This document shows positions 1 through 8,918 of a stretch of 19,814 nucleotides of DNA, piece after piece. The notes under the pieces were generated by a model, which saw only the letters and a program-made list of their open reading frames with translations, was not told the DNA's origin and made no database searches. The stretch is taken from contig VGJH01000004.1 in NCBI GenBank assembly GCA_016867505.1, forward strand, positions 1 to 19,814, written 5' to 3'. Position numbers and translations under genes: made by a program. The stretch's first letter is position 1. Every line of letters begins with the position of its first letter. The DNA comes from Candidatus Bathyarchaeota archaeon (GTDB taxonomy: Archaea > Thermoproteota > Bathyarchaeia > TCS64).

Positions 1-810
1 AATCTCTAACGATGGGTCTTCGACGAGACTAATATTATTTTTTAGAGAATTATAGATGTTGGGATAATTTTTTTCCAGATCTGATGCTGCGTCCTCAAAT
101 TTTTCTAATTCTTCTTGAAGCTCAGTGATTAATGGCACATCTGCTTTCTCTTCAGCTTTTTTTAGTTCAGTTGTAACTCTTTTTAACTCAATACAAACAT
201 TTGTACTGGCATATATTGCCCCAACAAATAATTCTCCACTTATATTTGGCTCAGGAGCACCAAGTAGCTTCCATCCATATGTAGCTAAAGCGACTTGTCG
301 ACCCATGTCATTTACTAGAAAATGAACCGAAAGTTTGTGACCTCGATATTTAACCATTTTAGCAAGGCAATCACCAAGAATTGCGTTTCTTGCAGTACCA
401 ATAGTTATTGGGTGTACCGGATTAGCTGAAGTATGTTCCACGATGATATTCACAGGATAACTAATCTGCAAATAACCATAATTTGGATCATTGATAATTG
501 TTTCAAGAACTAATTTTGACCAAGCATGTAGATTTGCTCGGAAATTTATGTAACCATTAACTGACTCAGCCAATTGAATTAAAGGAGATTTTTTTATTTT
601 ATCTGATAACTTTCTTGAAACTTCATGAGGGTTTTGTTTGATAATTTTTGATATTTGAAAACACACTGCTGTAGAAAGCTCCCCCATCATAACATTGGGT
701 GGTATGGTAAATTTTATTTCGTATTCAGTAATATTTGGGTAAGCTTCTGAGACCGCATGTTTCAGTAATTGGCTGCATTCTTCTCTCAGTTTATTTAGAG
801 GATTAGACAT
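1..810 (-). CDS. argS: Arginyl-tRNA synthetase, N-terminal 270 residues (C-terminus outside window)
   Basis: This class I synthetase charges tRNA-Arg with arginine in the cytoplasm. Reading from the ATG at 808-810, an N-terminal additional domain of about 110 residues with a G-Y-I-N-F segment leads into the catalytic core. The core has V-E-H-T-S-A-N-P-V-H-P at residues 124-134, A-R-N-A-I-L-G-D at 140-147 and the ArgRS-typical V-N-D-M-G-R-Q at 166-172. The HIGH signature position reads T-I-G-T (136-139), so both histidines are replaced, which is odd. A charged helical segment follows (about 205-250), and the frame is open to base 1, so the KMSKS region and anticodon-binding domain are not visible. 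The start lies 16 bases after the 3' end of a tRNA-Arg gene on the same strand, and the two may share a transcript. The family call is secure; catalytic competence is not shown. Confidence 0.93.
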   Translation of the reverse strand, partial: MSNPLNKLREECSQLLKHAVSEAYPNITEYEIKFTIPPNVMMGELSTAVCFQISKIIKQNPHEVSRKLSDKIKKSPLIQLAESVNGYINFRANLHAWSKLVLETIINDPNYGYLQISYPVNIIVEHTSANPVHPITIGTARNAILGDCLAKMVKYRGHKLSVHFLVNDMGRQVALATYGWKLLGAPEPNISGELFVGAIYASTNVCIELKRVTTELKKAEEKADVPLITELQEELEKFEDAASDLEKNYPNIYNSLKNNISLVEDPSLEI

Positions 811-826
811 TTTGCATCACTGTTAA

Positions 827-899
827 CGGGCCCGGTGGGACTCGAACCCACGCTCTCCGGCTCCGGAGGCCGACGCCTTATCCACTGGGCTACGGGCCC
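827..899 (-). tRNA. tRNA-Arg (anticodon CCG)
   Basis: On the minus strand the 73 bases fold as a full cloverleaf. The acceptor stem is GGGCCCG with CGGGCCC, and the D-arm has G18 G19 A20. The anticodon stem TCGGC/GCCGG closes the loop CTCCGGA, giving anticodon CCG at positions 34-36. The variable loop is AGAGC, and the T-arm GTGGG-TTCGAGT-CCCAC is canonical. A20, C35 and G36 agree with known tRNA-Arg identity elements. The discriminator is G, CCA is not encoded, and no intron is present. One C-A mismatch lies at 13-22. Its strong GC content contrasts with the AT-rich surroundings. It lies directly upstream of argS on the same strand. A TTTAATC element about 20-25 bases ahead of its 5' end could be the promoter. 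Confidence 0.96.
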
Positions 900-1006
900 G
901 CACCACAAATGGGTTAAAGGGATTAGATTAAAGCGTTTCCAAAAAATCAAATTAAAATGATGTATTATTGATTGAATGAAAAGTAGTCAGTTTGAGCTTA
1001 TTTTTT

Positions 1007-2023
1007 TCAGGTATTAATATTCTTGAATTTTATTTTTGAACCATTCTTTTCTATTTTATCAATTAAATTTTGAAGTTCTATCAAATTATTCACATTTTGA
1101 ATATCTTTTTTTAATGAGATTAGGTTCTGACAATATTTGAAATATTCTGGTAAAATTTTCCTCATCTTAATTATTGCCGTTTTTTCATTATAAAAATTAA
1201 TTAAATTCAGTGTGTGCTGGAGACTAACTTGTTTTTTTTCTAGTAGACATGGCTGATGAATGGGGGTATTAGAAAAAACTGATAAGATCTCTGCTACAAG
1301 CCATGGATTACCAATTATTCCTCTCCCAGGCATAATTGCCGCTGCATTTGTTGCATCAATCATGTTTTTTGCATCGAATCCATTGAAAATGTTTCCATTA
1401 GCAATTATGGGAATAGGGATTTTTTCAATTACTTCCCTCAATTTTACATAATCAATTGGTAAACCTAATTTTTTTTCTCCAGTTCGACCATGAACGGTTA
1501 TTGATGTTATACCAATATCAGCCAATTTTTTTCCCAAAGTTACTGCATTCAAATTCGCTTTATTATACCCTAGACGCATTTTGCATGTAACAGGCATATT
1601 CACTGAATTTACAATATTTTTAGCAATTTCACTTGCTATTTCTTCAGACTTCATTAGAGCAATTCCAGCACCAGAATTTGTAACAGTCTTAACAGTACAC
1701 CCCATGTTGATGTCAACATAATCGTAACCAAGTGATTCAATGATCTCTGCAGCCTCAGCCATTGCTTTAGGCTCATTGCCAATTAGCTGAACACCACTTA
1801 AATGGGGGCCATCAATTTTTTCCAGTGACCTCAATACTTTTGGGTTCCTATGAATTATAGCGTGAGGGCTAATCATTTCAGTGCAGATAAATGGTGGAGA
1901 GAATTCTGCCAAAATTTGCCTATAAGCATAATCAGTAAAACCTGACAAAGGAGGAAGAAGTAATTTCGTTTTCTTAAGTCTTTCAAGGAAGCCTGAGTTA
2001 TTCAATAGAATAACAAAAAACAC
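1007..2023 (-). CDS. tRNA-dihydrouridine synthase (Dus family)
   Basis: This FMN-dependent TIM-barrel enzyme reduces specific uridines of tRNA to dihydrouridine with NAD(P)H. The protein (up to 338 residues) shows P-P-L-S-G-F-T-D near residue 24, G-V-Q-L-I-G at 77, and D-I-N-M-G-C at 104-109. C109 is the expected catalytic cysteine; it is followed by T instead of the usual P. Further motifs are S-G-A-G, C-K-M-R-L-G-Y, T-V-H-G-R-T, I-I-A-N-G-N and the phosphate-binding M-P-G-R-G. A lysine/asparagine-rich helical tail follows. The first in-frame start is GTG at 2021-2023; a TTG at 2003-2005 is an alternative and better fits an AT-rich TATA-like element near 2035-2045. It lies upstream of the tRNA-Arg and argS on the same strand, so three translation-related genes sit together. 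Which uridine it modifies cannot be read from the sequence. Confidence 0.93.
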   Translation of the reverse strand: MFFVILLNNSGFLERLKKTKLLLPPLSGFTDYAYRQILAEFSPPFICTEMISPHAIIHRNPKVLRSLEKIDGPHLSGVQLIGNEPKAMAEAAEIIESLGYDYVDINMGCTVKTVTNSGAGIALMKSEEIASEIAKNIVNSVNMPVTCKMRLGYNKANLNAVTLGKKLADIGITSITVHGRTGEKKLGLPIDYVKLREVIEKIPIPIIANGNIFNGFDAKNMIDATNAAAIMPGRGIIGNPWLVAEILSVFSNTPIHQPCLLEKKQVSLQHTLNLINFYNEKTAIIKMRKILPEYFKYCQNLISLKKDIQNVNNLIELQNLIDKIEKNGSKIKFKNINT

Positions 2024-2185
2024 AGTCTATCCCTAAAAATATTTAGAAAATAATCAAGAATCATATGATTTTTTTGCATAAAATTGAGTAATGCATAAGT
2101 CTTTCCTCTTAAAGTATTTGCAAACAACTAATAATTATGAAATTTGGTAGATACACATTTTGAAATGAAATTAAAATTCAAATGT

Positions 2186-3193
2186 TTATGATGATACTAT
2201 TTTATAAATACCAGGAACCTGTAGATTCGTTAATTTTTCAAGTCGAGACAATACATTTTGATAATGTTTTTTCTGATTTAACATAATTTTCGATACATCG
2301 TCTCTCATACCAACTATCCTTCCCCCTTTAGAGATTGAAAAGCTGAAATCAGTTAATCTTCTGAGTATCTGTAAAACTTCGAAATATTCAATATTATTAA
2401 TATTTTTACCATATTCTGAGTTGTAACCTTTTAAAAATAAGTCACCTAGAGATTCAGAATAAAAAGTTGATGCTAGCATTTTTGTCCATGCAAGATCTTC
2501 CCTGAAATCTCCAATATCTGCTGAGGTCCAATCAATAACAGCAGGTGAACCATTCGTTCTGAATAAAATGTTGCCAGGGTGAAAATCTCTGTGAAGTAAA
2601 CAGAGAGGAACATTTTCAATGATTTTACTTTCCTTCTGCACCCATAATAATATTGGAGTAAGTTCAGGAAAGTTTTCCAAACGAATATTTTTCTCATATG
2701 AATGGAATAGATGATTCAATCGTCCTTTTGTTGTTTTATACTTTCGTTTAACTGGAATAATTTTTCGTGGAGCTAATTTATGTAAGTCTACATATAATTT
2801 GCTAAAGAGTTTAAGTGATTCAGCTTGATTCATTGGATCGACTATAAACTGATCCATCAATGAGTTCCCAGGAATTTTTTCCATAATGATGAAGGGTGTA
2901 CCTAATGGCTCATTTTCTGGATTACATATGTATACTTCTGCAACGGGATACCCAGTTTTCTCTAAATTATGCATTACATTAAATTCATAAATAGCAACTT
3001 GAGACGCATTAGTTCCATTGTAAATTCGTGCAACAAGATCTGTAAAGTTATCTCCCTCAATGAGGCGAAACCCAATAATATGTGCTTCCCATCCAGCATT
3101 TATTTCATATACATTTTCGATTTTTATTTGGACTCGATGTATGTCAGTAAAAATTTGTGTTAGACCATCCTGTACTTTTTTTAAATTGAACAA
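2186..3193 (-). CDS. APH/choline-kinase-fold phosphotransferase
   Basis: A 335-residue kinase of the aminoglycoside phosphotransferase superfamily, which phosphorylates small molecules with ATP. The catalytic loop is H-R-D-F-H-P-G-N at residues 201-208 (D203 as catalytic base, N208 for metal). The metal-binding I-D-W follows at 220-222, with D-F-R-E-D-L-A after it. The N-lobe has the A-R-I-Y strand and F-I-I-M-E-K-I-P-G hinge, also typical of the family. The start is TTG at 3191-3193: a stop codon lies immediately upstream in frame and no ATG or GTG occurs before the N-lobe. A GGAG about 10 bases upstream supports it. The substrate is unknown. Many archaeal and bacterial members act on sugars, amino alcohols or homoserine-like molecules, so antibiotic resistance should not be assumed. 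It is transcribed divergently from the large helicase gene. Confidence 0.85.
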   Translation of the reverse strand: MFNLKKVQDGLTQIFTDIHRVQIKIENVYEINAGWEAHIIGFRLIEGDNFTDLVARIYNGTNASQVAIYEFNVMHNLEKTGYPVAEVYICNPENEPLGTPFIIMEKIPGNSLMDQFIVDPMNQAESLKLFSKLYVDLHKLAPRKIIPVKRKYKTTKGRLNHLFHSYEKNIRLENFPELTPILLWVQKESKIIENVPLCLLHRDFHPGNILFRTNGSPAVIDWTSADIGDFREDLAWTKMLASTFYSESLGDLFLKGYNSEYGKNINNIEYFEVLQILRRLTDFSFSISKGGRIVGMRDDVSKIMLNQKKHYQNVLSRLEKLTNLQVPGIYKIVSS

Positions 3194-3215
3194 TTAGGAT
3201 AGACTCCAATTTTGA

Positions 3216-3227
3216 TTTTTATATAAG
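3216..3227 (-). promoter_or_regulatory. TATA-like box for the APH-fold kinase gene
   Basis: On the minus strand ACTTATATAAAA lies about 25-30 bases ahead of the TTG start at 3193, the usual archaeal TATA-to-start-site distance. It predicts a short-leader or nearly leaderless transcript. Inferred from pattern and position only. Confidence 0.4.
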
Positions 3228-3290
3228 TAATCCTCTTAATCAATGTTATAGAATATGTTAATAAAAAAACTAGTCAATAATTGTTATTTA

Positions 3291-3300
3291 CTATAAATAT
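3291..3300 (+). promoter_or_regulatory. TATA-like box for the DUF4011 helicase gene
   Basis: CTATAAATAT lies about 70 bases ahead of the ATG at 3367 and about 40 ahead of the TTG/GTG codons at 3337-3342. With transcription starting about 25 bases downstream, the leader would be roughly 15-45 bases depending on the start used. It sits in the 143-base divergent spacer shared with the kinase gene. Pattern-based only. Confidence 0.4.
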
Positions 3301-3366
3301 GTTAATTATGATTTCATTAGTTAAATAAAGTCTTATTTGGTGAAACTAACTATTCCGTTTTTAGAG

Positions 3367-6300
3367 ATGACCGCCTTATCTTCCCAGGATTCTCTTAGAA
3401 TACAGAAACGTGTTGATGAATGGAGACTGAAACTTATAGATTTGTCAAAACGTAATAAGGCAATATTTTTTCTACCTTCAAAAACCTCTACATTAAATAT
3501 TATTTCACCTGACTTAGATGAAATTTTTAGTAGATTAGTTGTGAAGGAGAGGGCATGGGAGATATGGCAACCTCCAATAAATGGGGATAAAATTACACAG
3601 GAAGCTGTAAGACCAAAAAAAACTACAGCAATTCTCCCTGGTTGGTCTGATGTAACACAGTTAGACAAGATTTTAAAGAATCTAAAAAGAAGATCTTCAA
3701 TAGAATATACTGAAAGAGGAATCAGAATTCTTTTTCTAACATATGGGCTTCTTAAATGGATTGACAAAGAAACTAAACAAGAAACACTTTCACCTCTTTT
3801 GATGACTCCGGTGGAATTAATTAAGGAATCAGCGCGTTCACCTTATTATATTAAAGTTCCACCCGTTGAAGAAAGCATCATAGTAAATCCTGCATTAAAA
3901 TTAAAGTTGAAATTTGATTATGATATAGAAATACCTGATTTTAGTAATGAAGAAGACGATAGTCTGTCTACATATTTCGAAAAACTTGATTTCATAAATA
4001 AAGAATTTCTATGGAGTATAGAAAAATCCTGTTATTTGGGATTATTTTCTTTCTCAAAATTAGCTATATATCAGGATTTAATCGATAACTTCGAAATTAT
4101 TGAAAAACACCCAATTATTAGGTCATTATCAAAAGTGACTGTATATAATCTAATCCAAAAAAATTTGCCAAAACTTGAAGATTTGGACAACAAACTTGAT
4201 CCTGAGAAAACTTTCCAAATACTTGATGCAGATAGCAGTCAGCAGTTATGCATACAATATGCACTTCAGGGGCAATCTTTTATAATGCATGGACCCCCTG
4301 GGACAGGTAAAAGTCAGACAATAGCTAACATAATTTCGGAATACATTGCATCAGGGAAAAGTATTCTATTTGTAAGCGAAAAAATGGCAGCCCTTGACGT
4401 GGTATATAATAGATTAAAAGAAAAAAACCTAGATGAATACTGTCTTGAACTTCATAGTTATAAAGCAAATAAACGAGAGGTAATCAATGAATTAAATAGG
4501 GCACTCACGGAACATCTTAAACCTGATAAAGCGTTAAGTCCTGATGAAGTTGATAGGTTAAAAACACGTAAAAATCAACTTAACGAATATTCAAAGGCGT
4601 TACATAAGATTAGAGAACCATCAAAATATTCTATGTATAATGTTCTTAATGAACTCTCGAAACTAAAAGAAATTCCAGATATCCCATCAGAATATCCCTT
4701 TTTTACTACACTTAATCAATCAAAAATATTTGCCATTGAAGAGAATATTCGAAAACTATCGAATAATTGGATAGTAATTGAAGAAGGTGCAAAATTTCCT
4801 TGGAAAGATGTTAAACTTGAAAAACATTCAAACGAGATCCAGACCAGTTGGAAAAATCTACTTAATACATTAAAAAACTCCATTACCTCAATAAATGTAA
4901 AGGCTGAGGAATTTTGTAGTAAAACAAATACAAAGATACCACAAAAAATTGTGGATTATGATGATCTACTTAGATTATCAAATATTATCGCTATTTCTCC
5001 TTATCCACCTAAAGACTGGTTTTTTACAACGGATCTCCAGCATCTTAAGTCTGAAGCAGAAAAATCAAAAATTGCTTGGACCCAATATTGGAAAATACGA
5101 GATGATCTTGAAAAGAAATATGATAATAGGTTTAGGGCATTACCTGAAGGAACATCTGATTTAATCCTAAATGCTATGACAGATACAGTACAATATCTTA
5201 AAACACCAACTCAATCTGACGGTAGTTTATTACAAAATTTAGATGCATTGAATAAATTTTTGTTGAAAACCGTTAAGAACATTGATACATGGAAAAATGT
5301 AACCGAAAAAATAACTGAATATTTGGAAATAAAATTAGACCATTTAACAATTAATAAAATTCAGCAAATTCAAAAATTAAATGATCTATTAGAAACACCC
5401 AATAAACCTGAACGGAGTTGGCTTGAACGTTCAAATCTTGAAAAAGTTGAAGAAGCGTATAACAAGTCAAAAAATGATTATGAAAAAAGAAATGAGTTTA
5501 GAACAAAATTGGAAAATTATACAGAAATGGTTCTAGACCTTGATCTTGACATTATTATAACTTATCTTGAAGGTCCCGGGTCTTCATTTTTCAAGTTTTT
5601 AAGACCAAACTATTATAGAATAATTGATACAATTTCTAAAACAGTAAAAAATGGTAGAGTACCCGCATCAGTGCTTGAGGACTTAAAAATAGCTAAAGAA
5701 CTGAAATCAATTAACAACGTATTAAAATCGGAACAAGAAAATTTGAAGAAAATTATGGGTTCATATTATAAAGAAGAGATTGATTTTGACAATTCCTATA
5801 GAGCGATAAAAAATGCTAGGCAAATACTTGAAATCATTGGTAATCAAAGAGCATCAAAGATTTTACGTGATAACTATTGCATAGGCGGTACACCTGAGAG
5901 AGAATTAATAGAAAACTCAAAAACCATCAAAGAATCTTATAGTGAATGGAGAGCAGATGCGAATCATCTTAAAGAACTGATTCCAGAAAAAATTCCCAAC
6001 ACAAATAATAAACTAACCGAAGTGTCCTTGGATATTTTAAAAGAATGGGCAATCGAGACCAATAGACGATTAATAATATTGAAAGAACAGAGTCAACCAG
6101 CTCTTATCACTAAAAAATTTGATGACCTAACTGATTATTATCAATTAATAAATGAACTAAAAAATTCAGAAAAATTAAATGATTTTGAACAAGAAGAATC
6201 AAGAACCTCATCTCACTATACTGAGAATTATGGTAACCTGTATCATGGTATCTCCACAGACTGGAGTAAAATTATTAACGCAATAGACTGGACTCGTGGT

Positions 6301-8913
6301 TTCCTAAATATTCTCAAATCTGCTCCATCAGCAGAGTTACTACAATATGTAACAGATCAAACCTTAATTCAACCTGAATTCAAAGCGGAAGAAGAACTTA
6401 ATTTGATAAAACAGTCAATATATGATATAAACAATCGTTTTACTAAACCTTTTTGGAGTGGAATCATCGCTGATTTAAATACTAATGAATTATTGCTTCA
6501 AACAAATCAATTAATTGACAGAATAGATGATCTTCAATTTTGGTTTGATTTTAAAGAGATCTCTCAAAAACTTTTTGATGAAGGTTTAGAGAAATTTGTT
6601 AAACAAATCTGTGAGAGACGAATTAAAAAAGATCTTTTAGTTGATGTATATACGAAAGCAATTTTTAATGGGTTATTCGCGCATTTTTTGGTTGAAGACG
6701 ATACTTTAAGGAAGTTTAGAGGTAATAATCATGATCAGATTGTTGAGGATTTTATTGCTCTTGATAAACTCTTAATTGAGAAAGCTCCTAACAAAGTCAT
6801 TGATTATGCTAATACCAATAAACCGCAAGGTATCTTCATTGAAGCGCCTGATTCAGAGATTAGTGTTTTGTTAAGAGAGGCTGCAAAAAAGAGAAGGCAG
6901 ATGCCTGTTCGTCATTTATTTGATAAGATTCCTAACTTAATCAGGAAATTAAAACCTTGTTTATTGATGAGTCCTATTAGTGTAAGCCAATTCATTATAC
7001 CTGAAAGGATTCATTTTGATTTAGTTGTTTTTGATGAAGCTTCCCAGATATTCACAGAGGATGCGGTTGGTGCAATATATCGGGGAGATTGCTTAATTGT
7101 TGCAGGAGATAATAAACAGCTTCCACCTACTCCATTTTTCCAATATTTAACCGATACTGATGTTGAATGGGATGAATCCGTGGAAGATATTGGGGTTTTT
7201 GATAGCGTTCTTGACGAATGTTTTTCGATTGGTTTACCTGTGAAAATGCTTCAGTGGCATTATCGTAGTAAACATGATTCATTGATATCTTTTTCAAACA
7301 ATGAGTTTTATGATGGCAAACTGATTCTCTTCCCGTCTGCAATAAATAAAGGAGAAGAATTAGGTATAGAGTTTTCTTACGTCTCTGATGGATTATATGA
7401 TAGGGGAGGAACTCGAACAAATATTCGTGAAGCTCAGAATGTAGTTGATTTAGTCTTCAAACATTTCAAAGAAACCCCCAATAAATCGTTAGGTATAGTT
7501 ACATTCAGTATAAATCAAATGAATTGCGTAAAAGACGAGATTGAAGCCCGTTTAAAAATTGATGACGAGTACGAAAAATTACTCAAAGAAGATCGCCTAC
7601 AAGGATTTTTTGTTAAAAACCTTGAGAATGTTCAAGGCGATGAAAGAGATGTAATGATAATTAGTGTTGGATATGGTTACGATAATAACGGTTTAATGAC
7701 TCTCAATTTTGGACCCTTAAATAAAGAGGGGGGAGAACGTCGGTTAAATGTGGCCATTACTAGAGCTAAAGAAAAAGTAATTCTAGTAAGCTCTATAAAA
7801 TCAAACGATATTGACTTATCCTCAACAAATTCAGTTGGTGTAAAGAGCCTACACGATTATTTACAATATGCAGAAAAACAGTCCTTATTACAAATTGAAG
7901 AAAAAACTGAAGAAACCAAAGATGTTCCTTCAATAATAAATGATATTGCAGAAGAAATCCATAAACTTGGTTACTCTCCAATACTGAATGTTGGTAAAAG
8001 CAGATTAAAAATTGATTTAGGAGTAAAAACCATAATTGATCCAGAAAAATTCATACTGGGAATAATTATTGACGGAGAGAACTATTCTACAATTCCTACC
8101 ACACGTGACAGAGATCGTTTGAGAGTCCAAATATTAAAAAATATGGGTTGGAACATCCATAGAATATGGTCACCTGAGTGGGTTCAAAGACGAGTATCAG
8201 AGATTGAGCGCCTCACAATTGCTTTAAAACAAGCTGAATCAGGGGGAAGCAATAGAAAAGTTAAATTAAATGTTCCTAAAAATAATAAAAAAGTTGAGCG
8301 TCAAGTAATAACCGAGTTTGAAGCATCAAAATTACCAGGAGCTGAAAATTATGAAGTTGCTAAGCTTTTACCCAAAATTTTTTTCAATAAAATCCCTGCT
8401 GACCAAAAAAAACTCTATTTACGTTATTATTATCAAGAAATAAGTCATCTTATTCAAAATTTAGTCCTGACAGAAAACCCCATACATACAGATTTGGCGT
8501 TTAAACGACTTAACACTGCATTAAAACTTAAACCAGTAACAAGTGCTCATAGAAAACTCTTCACTGACCTTATTGAGCAGCAAACAAGAAATGGTAAACT
8601 CGTAAAAATTGGAGGTTTTTTATGGTCATCAAATAATGCTTTAGTAAAAATACGCATCCCGAAATCAAATTCACCAAACACTTTTCGAAAAATTGAGCAT
8701 ATTTCCCCGGAAGAGTTAACGATAACTATACAATATATTTTAGAACACAGTTTAGGTTTAAATAAAAATGCAATAATTCAAACAATGACTAAAACTTATA
8801 AAATTAAGCAAACACAGGAAACATACAATATTATTTCTAGTATAATTTATAAAATGGTGAATAATCATCAAATTATTTTTAATAATGATTTATATTTTAT
8901 CAATAAAATTTAA
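3367..8913 (+). CDS. DUF4011 - superfamily 1 helicase - Vsr-like nuclease - DUF3320 protein (candidate antiphage helicase)
   Basis: This very large protein (1848 residues from the ATG) has a layout known from single-gene antiviral helicases; I recall the bacterial defence gene Hhe as the same architecture. The N-terminus has the DUF4011 signature D-E-W-R-L-K-L-I-D-L-S-K-R-N. Walker A is G-P-P-G-T-G-K-S at 309-316. About 900 mostly helical, charged residues follow before Walker B (F-D-E-A-S, D1223/E1224), then A-G-D-N-K-Q-L-P-P, W-H-Y-R-S, V-Q-G-D-E-R-D (Q1423) and V-A-I-T-R-A-K (from 1462). A Vsr-like domain follows: I-D-L-G (D1550) and R-D-R-D-R-L-R are kept, but the usual G-I-E-C-D-G reads G-I-I-I-D-G (1565-1570). 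The C-terminus ends in a DUF3320-like winged helix (G-G-F-L-W). In-frame TTG (3337) and GTG (3340) are alternative starts; ATG was chosen because it lies just before the conserved domain. Nuclease activity is doubtful. Confidence 0.9.
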   Translation: MTALSSQDSLRIQKRVDEWRLKLIDLSKRNKAIFFLPSKTSTLNIISPDLDEIFSRLVVKERAWEIWQPPINGDKITQEAVRPKKTTAILPGWSDVTQLDKILKNLKRRSSIEYTERGIRILFLTYGLLKWIDKETKQETLSPLLMTPVELIKESARSPYYIKVPPVEESIIVNPALKLKLKFDYDIEIPDFSNEEDDSLSTYFEKLDFINKEFLWSIEKSCYLGLFSFSKLAIYQDLIDNFEIIEKHPIIRSLSKVTVYNLIQKNLPKLEDLDNKLDPEKTFQILDADSSQQLCIQYALQGQSFIMHGPPGTGKSQTIANIISEYIASGKSILFVSEKMAALDVVYNRLKEKNLDEYCLELHSYKANKREVINELNRALTEHLKPDKALSPDEVDRLKTRKNQLNEYSKALHKIREPSKYSMYNVLNELSKLKEIPDIPSEYPFFTTLNQSKIFAIEENIRKLSNNWIVIEEGAKFPWKDVKLEKHSNEIQTSWKNLLNTLKNSITSINVKAEEFCSKTNTKIPQKIVDYDDLLRLSNIIAISPYPPKDWFFTTDLQHLKSEAEKSKIAWTQYWKIRDDLEKKYDNRFRALPEGTSDLILNAMTDTVQYLKTPTQSDGSLLQNLDALNKFLLKTVKNIDTWKNVTEKITEYLEIKLDHLTINKIQQIQKLNDLLETPNKPERSWLERSNLEKVEEAYNKSKNDYEKRNEFRTKLENYTEMVLDLDLDIIITYLEGPGSSFFKFLRPNYYRIIDTISKTVKNGRVPASVLEDLKIAKELKSINNVLKSEQENLKKIMGSYYKEEIDFDNSYRAIKNARQILEIIGNQRASKILRDNYCIGGTPERELIENSKTIKESYSEWRADANHLKELIPEKIPNTNNKLTEVSLDILKEWAIETNRRLIILKEQSQPALITKKFDDLTDYYQLINELKNSEKLNDFEQEESRTSSHYTENYGNLYHGISTDWSKIINAIDWTRGFLNILKSAPSAELLQYVTDQTLIQPEFKAEEELNLIKQSIYDINNRFTKPFWSGIIADLNTNELLLQTNQLIDRIDDLQFWFDFKEISQKLFDEGLEKFVKQICERRIKKDLLVDVYTKAIFNGLFAHFLVEDDTLRKFRGNNHDQIVEDFIALDKLLIEKAPNKVIDYANTNKPQGIFIEAPDSEISVLLREAAKKRRQMPVRHLFDKIPNLIRKLKPCLLMSPISVSQFIIPERIHFDLVVFDEASQIFTEDAVGAIYRGDCLIVAGDNKQLPPTPFFQYLTDTDVEWDESVEDIGVFDSVLDECFSIGLPVKMLQWHYRSKHDSLISFSNNEFYDGKLILFPSAINKGEELGIEFSYVSDGLYDRGGTRTNIREAQNVVDLVFKHFKETPNKSLGIVTFSINQMNCVKDEIEARLKIDDEYEKLLKEDRLQGFFVKNLENVQGDERDVMIISVGYGYDNNGLMTLNFGPLNKEGGERRLNVAITRAKEKVILVSSIKSNDIDLSSTNSVGVKSLHDYLQYAEKQSLLQIEEKTEETKDVPSIINDIAEEIHKLGYSPILNVGKSRLKIDLGVKTIIDPEKFILGIIIDGENYSTIPTTRDRDRLRVQILKNMGWNIHRIWSPEWVQRRVSEIERLTIALKQAESGGSNRKVKLNVPKNNKKVERQVITEFEASKLPGAENYEVAKLLPKIFFNKIPADQKKLYLRYYYQEISHLIQNLVLTENPIHTDLAFKRLNTALKLKPVTSAHRKLFTDLIEQQTRNGKLVKIGGFLWSSNNALVKIRIPKSNSPNTFRKIEHISPEELTITIQYILEHSLGLNKNAIIQTMTKTYKIKQTQETYNIISSIIYKMVNNHQIIFNNDLYFINKI

Positions 8914-8918
8914 CAGTT

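Noticed and set aside
827..899. tRNA gene as an integration site for the downstream helicase island
   Set aside because: I found no repeat of the tRNA 3' end elsewhere in the window and no integrase, so there is no support for an integrated element.
2024..2185. Spacer between the kinase and dus genes searched for a small RNA or gene
   Set aside because: It holds only AT-rich sequence with a TATA-like element for dus near 2035-2045. No stable fold, tRNA or conserved reading frame is visible.
3333..3767. Antisense open frame of 144 codons inside the helicase gene
   Set aside because: It is a shadow of the DUF4011 coding frame, with no domain, promoter or ribosome-binding support.
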